Origin: Haliotis asinina
Taxonomy: Eukaryota; Mollusca; Gastropoda; Lepetellida; Haliotidae
Length of the DNA stretch: 64,000 nt
NCBI RefSeq assembly: GCF_037392515.1
Contig: NC_090288.1
Coordinates: forward strand, 59,877,673-59,941,672
Direction of reading: 5' to 3'
Of this stretch, positions 36,901 to 42,900 are shown piece after piece. Under the pieces are notes generated by a model, which saw nothing but the letters and a program-made list of their open reading frames with translations, was not told the origin of the DNA and did no database searches. Positions within the stretch are counted from its first letter, which is position 1; each line of letters opens with the position of its first letter. Position numbers and translations under genes: made by a program.

Positions 36901-39900
36901 ACGATACGCTAAAGCAAATAATCAATACGTGAAAGGTTACGATCCTAACAAGCCAACCAATCACATTCTCTACCTCGACGCAAACAACCTGTACGGCTGG
37001 GCCATGAGTCAGTATCTACCTACAGGGGGATTCGAATGGGTACCCCACGTTGATGTTATGGGGGTTGCACCAGATTCGAACAAAGGGTATATCCTCGAGG
37101 TTGACTTAGAGTATACCAAGGAATTACACACATCGCACAACAGCTACCCCCTGGCCCCCGAACGTATGAGGGTTAACCCAGACTGGATGTCTGAGTACCA
37201 ACATAACTTGTTAGGTGGGCGTGTGACAGACGTTGAAAAACTCGTGCCTAACTTAATGAATAAGACCAAGTACATTGTTCACTATCGCAACCTACAGCTG
37301 TACCTGTCGTTGGGTATGAGGCTGACCAAAATACACAGGGTGCTCATGTTCGACCAGAGCCCATGGATGGAGCCCTACATCAGAATGAACACAGACCTAC
37401 GAAAAAAAGCCACCAGTGATTTTGAGAAAAATCTCTACAAGCTCATGAACAACTCGGTGTTTGGTAAGACTATGGAGAACCTGAGGAAACGCGTGACCGT
37501 GAAGCTGGTTCGGTCGAGTGAGGAAGACAAGCTCAGGAGATTGATAGTCAGTCCGGCATTCAACCGTAGTAAGATATTCACAGACAACCTGGTTGCCCTA
37601 CACATGAAGAAAAGTCACATAAAATTCAACCAGCCTGTTTACGTGGGGATGAGCATCCTCGATTTATCCAAACACCTGATGTACGACTTTTACTACAACG
37701 AGCTCAAGAAACAGTACGGCGACAGGTGTGAAGTGCTGTACACTGACACGGATTTCCTGCTGTTAGAAATTCGAACCGAGGACATGTACGAGGACATGAA
37801 AAAACACCTCGATTTATACGACACCAGCGACTACCCTAAGACCCATGCCATACACAGTACGGTAAATAAAAATGTCCTAGGTAAGATGAAGGACGAGTGT
37901 GCAGGCACGCCCATAGCCGAGTACATAGGTTTGAGACCTAAGATGTACTCCATACTGAAAGCCGACAATAGTGAGATCCGGAAGGCTAAGGGGGTTAAGA
38001 AGTATGTGGTGAAACAACACATCAAACACGCCAGATTCAAGGAAGCCCTGTTCAAGACCCGTACCTTTAGGCATAAAATGAACACACTTAGAAGTGATGG
38101 ACATAAGATATACGGACTGACTATAAACAAGACGTCCCTGTCGCCTATGGACACTAAACGTTGGATAGCTATTGATATAAACACATACGCGTATGGACAT
38201 GAAAAAATTTGAGGCTATTTACTACAGCCCGCGTGGGTACTGGAAAGGAGCTAGCGCAGTAGATAAGCTAGCTAAAATAGCGCGAGTACCCCCGGAGGAA
38301 GCCAAAGCGTGGCTTGAAAAACAAGCCCTGTGGCAGATCTATTTGCCGGCACCACGCTACGTGCCTAGAAGGAGGTTCGGTATTAACATACCTAATAGCG
38401 TTCACCAGGCAGACCTACTGTTCCTACCCCACGACAAGAGGTACAAGTATGCCTTAACCGTAGTGGACGTAGCCAGTCGTTACAAGGAAGCCGAACCCTT
38501 GACCACGAAAGATTCGGCCCAGGTAGCCAGAGGATTCGAACGCATATACAAACGCAGTCCGCTGACGTGGCCAACAGAGCGGCAAGTTGACCCCGGACGG
38601 GAGTTCATGGGTGCCGTGTCACAACTGCTAGCCAAACACGATACAAAGGTCAGGCGTGGCACGGCCGGAGCCCATTGCAGCCAAGCCATAGTTGAGAGAT
38701 TTAATAGGACTTTGGCTGAGCGCTTGTTCGGCCATCAGTATGCTAGGGAGATGACCACCCCTGGAAAACGATCGACTGAATGGGTCACGAGGTTACCCAA
38801 GGTGGTGTCAGCAATCAACCATGAAGTCACCCGTCTCACCGGTAAGAAACCGGCAGACGCTATCAAACTAAAATCAATAGTGACAGAGTCGGCCGCTCCA
38901 TTGCGTGGGAAGGAGAAACAGATACCAGATAGGGCCCTAGTGAGGTATCTATACCAGCCGGGGGAACACGAGGGTGATAACCGTAAGCGGGCCACCGATC
39001 CTATATGGTCAGTCAAAACTTACAACATAGATAAAGTGGATATGAAAGCCGACGAACCTAACTTGTACTACTTAAGGGATGGGCCGGGTAGGGGGTTTGT
39101 AAGAGAAGAATTATTGATCGTACCGTACGGCACAGTGTTACCTCCTACCAACACACGGTAAACGTGACATACGCACAGTAATTACCGCCAACTTTTTTGT
39201 AGTAGGGGTAATAGTAGCAAGAGCTAAGGGCCCAACCAAAGCCTTATTTAGTAAATAAGGCTTTGTAGAGACTTTTCTTGAAAGTGTTTTAGAACTGTCA
39301 TTCCCTATACTACTGTCCCATGAGTACAGACATAGGTCAGATACTTGACAGTGCACGCAACTCATAAGGAGTTTCCATCAATAAAAAAATATTTTCATCA
39401 GAAATATTCCAGGGCCTAGATTGTCGAAGCTCTCTTAGCATTTAAGATAGTCGTAAGTGACATACATTAACAATAACTTCTGATGATCTTAGCGCTAAGG
39501 GAGCTTCGAAAATCTAGGCCCTGAACTTTTTAAGCATCCCAAAGGTTGATTCTCTTGAGAAAGTGTCAGTGCCTCTGCTTATTAACTTATCAAGCACTGT
39601 GAAAGAAACATAGATGACAGTTATTTGTAAAAGATACATAGCCTTTAGATGAGTTATTTGTAAAAGATGCACAGCCTTTAGATGACAGTTATTTGTAAAA
39701 GATGCACAGCCTTTAGATGACAGTTATTTGTAAAAGATGCACAGCCTTTAGATGACAGTTATTTGTAAAAGATGCATAGCCTTTAGATGAGTTATTTGTA
39801 AAAGATGCACAGCCTTTAGATGACAGTTATTTGTAAAAGATGCACAGCCTTTAGATGACAGTTATTTGTAAAAGATGCACAGTCTTTAGATGACAGTTAT

Positions 39901-42900
39901 TTGTATTTGAGTCTGAATCACTGTTACAACATTATTCCTTGACGAATGTTGTATCAAAATATATCAGATAATTGGAATCATTTCACATGATATTGAGACA
40001 TCTATCAGTAACAAATACTACATACATTTACCAAGTCCTTGTACTTAACTCCAGGGCGTGTGATCTAATCATGCTGTTTTAATGTATTTGGGTCTGGTGG
40101 CTTCTTACAGAAATAAAATGTCTGTCAATCCATTTTTATCAAGTGTGACATTACAGTCAAAGATATGACATCAAATGTGTCATGCTTAAATATTATGTAA
40201 AAATATTACATTTCCATCTGCAGATATATCTTACCATGGTTATAAAGAGGCAATTAAATTACAAGGTCTTGTGGTGGGATTCAAACCACAGACCTTCTGA
40301 TCCGAAGCTGGATACCAAGTCCACATGATCAAAGAGGTTAACCCTATCAGCAAGCTGACAAGGTAAGGATGTCATCTGTGGGATGATTCCACACTCCGCT
40401 ACAATTACTAATTATACCTACTTGCTATGGATGTACTTCTGGACTCCCTCATTGCTCATGAACAGAGCTGAGACTATGACTGTCAGGAGGATCTGAGTGG
40501 TCAAGATCCCATACACCTTCCGCAGAAACCCTGAAACATCATATTTTACTGTACTGCTTTTACCCTCATGGCAGTAAACATCTTAACACATGCTCTGTAA
40601 GACAATTGTGCCATCAATCTGGTACATGCACACACTCACATACCAAAGGTCTGATTAATTCAAATACAAGTAATCAATGACTAAACGATCAAGTGTTTGA
40701 TCATGTTTTCTCAAATTCATACAAACAATTTTAGAACACTTGTTTACATTAACAATATTTTTCACAAGGATGGTCTTGTCTGTCATTAGATCTACAACTC
40801 ATAAACATTACAAGTGCGTACAAGGTTATGACTGAATTTATCTAAAACACTCCACAAAACATATGTTCCTACATACTAGTCATCCTTGGAAGGTGGTAAA
40901 ACTACAAATACATTTTGAGCAATTTGCCAAATAAAACCCTATTACACGTGTTTTCTGTATTTTTTCTCTGTGCAGTAAGAAACATTCTGAAATGACGCTA
41001 ACCAAAGATATTCCATGACTCATAGGTTATGGACCAATCATCAGTTATGATAATTCAACCAATTCCAAACACTAACGCACTAAAACATGCACGCACACAC
41101 ACACACATTTCCACAAACTGAACTTGTTGAAATCTGTGTTGTGAAATGACACGCTATGCAATACTGCACCTTTATGATACTGGCCTTTAATGGTAATCCC
41201 GAGACTGATTTTACAACCACTGATTCCCATAATTAGAGCAGGATCATAATGACATGTAATAGAAATTTGAAAGTTCTAATCAAACTAACAGATGATGTTA
41301 CACACTAAAATGTGAGAGATCTGCCCAAATTAAAAATGTCTAATTTGTTTGGGAGGCATTCTAGAAGTTACTGGTATCGATACACATGTATACACTTGTG
41401 TGTATATACAGATGTTGGGTTTTGTAAATACACGCTCATTGTTTCTGTATTTGCATTCAATCCACTCAACAAATAATGAGATGGTGAACTACTGAAGAAC
41501 TGAAAACTGTCATTCATCCAGAGAAACTCGAGCAGGGGGAATGGTCACTCCTAGAAAAGCCTAAAAGCATATGCCGCAGGTTGTCTCGTAACCAGTGTAG
41601 CCAATATGGCGGCAGCTTAGTTTTCAAGATGGTGCCGGTTTATTTCCAACAGCCAATCACATTCACTGAGTGTTGCGATAACTGAAAACCTACATGTAGG
41701 AGATGAGTTAACTATTCTGTCACTTCATTTTAACTTAAGTCAGTTAATTGTTATTAGTCTCAGTACTGGTACAGTAGATTTACAGTAAAGTTCCAAGTCG
41801 GCATGTTATTGCTCACTGGCTTCAATTCTCGGCACACTGTGAAGAAAGACTAAATTCTATTGCTAAAAACTGATCACATATTTGTTTAATTTTCAGAAGG
41901 AAAATCTTCCTTTAGTTGAAACATGTTTACAAGTAATAGTGATAGTTTCATAACTTAAAAATAATTGTTAGGGTGTATTTGAAATGTGTCAAATGTATGA
42001 CATGTCGCCGATCTGATCTGATCCGTCCCTGACATACTACAGTGCCCTGTTTGAGTGTTTCTACTAATTGCGCCAAAAAACTTCTTTCACATACACCTTA
42101 ACTTTTAGTGAGGGAAATATGCCATCAAGTGAAAGGTGTTTGCAAGAAATAGTGATAGTCTAATACTTTCAGAAACTTTGCTAGAGTGCATTTGGTGTGT
42201 GTGTGAAAAATAAGACATATTGCCAATCTAATCTGATCTAATTATAGATCTATAACTTCTTTCTTTCTTTTTGATCTTAGTACTTGACAAAACTGGAAAG
42301 GTGTATACAAAACTTTGTGATAGTTTAGAACTCTCTGTTTTTCGGGGGTGTATGACAGGGTGAATGAACATTTTATCAATGTCCACACCATTTCCTACAA
42401 CCAATATGACATCCAGATTAATTAGCAGTGTAAATAATGTTTCAAAGTAGATTCTTAAAAAAAAAAGTGCTTTAGCAGGGATAATCTCATCCTCGATGTC
42501 TCCAGGGTATACATTCCGAAAAGTCTCCACTATACCCTGGACGCATCTACGGGTGGGCCCGATAATTTTATTACCTCCCTTGGCTGGCTTTTTATCCAAT
42601 CAGGTGTCTACGCTGGGAAGTTGAGCAAACCAGTCACAACTCACATTCGCTTTTCAAATTCTCTAACTGATTAAACTTGGCAAACAAACCATGCAGAGGT
42701 TCTCTGAAAGGGGTACATTGATTTCTTGCACATGTTCCTAAAAAGGTTTCGGACCTAAAAATTTGCCTGTATGATTTCCTCAAATTGTGAGTCGCACGGC
42801 AAGCAAACCTTCGCAGTAGCAACTGCTACCTTTGTTGACACTGGCAAGTTCGGTTATAACGGATGCCTTGCTGACTGGCTACTGTGAGAATGCGGAGCCA

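Larger units (their letters stand above)
25111..39314 (+). mobile_element. Polinton (Maverick) element, largely whole, in a TMBIM4 intron
   Basis: The element is 14,204 bp long with terminal inverted repeats (25111-25228 and 39186-39314) that start AGTAGTATAGGGAATG. It is flanked by a perfect 6-bp direct repeat GTCCCA (25105-25110 and 39315-39320), the hallmark of Polintons. It encodes protein-primed DNA polymerase B, an rve integrase, a packaging ATPase, a double-jelly-roll major capsid protein, a candidate penton, and about eight small proteins. Genes fall in divergent blocks: - strand 25261-28144, + strand 28182-29512, - strand 29490-30737, + strand 30776-39161. It looks largely whole, with about one visible break in one gene. 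The near-identical ends and perfect target duplication suggest a young insertion. Its coding regions are visibly more GC-rich than the host introns around it. No adenain-type protease was recognised. Confidence 0.96.
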
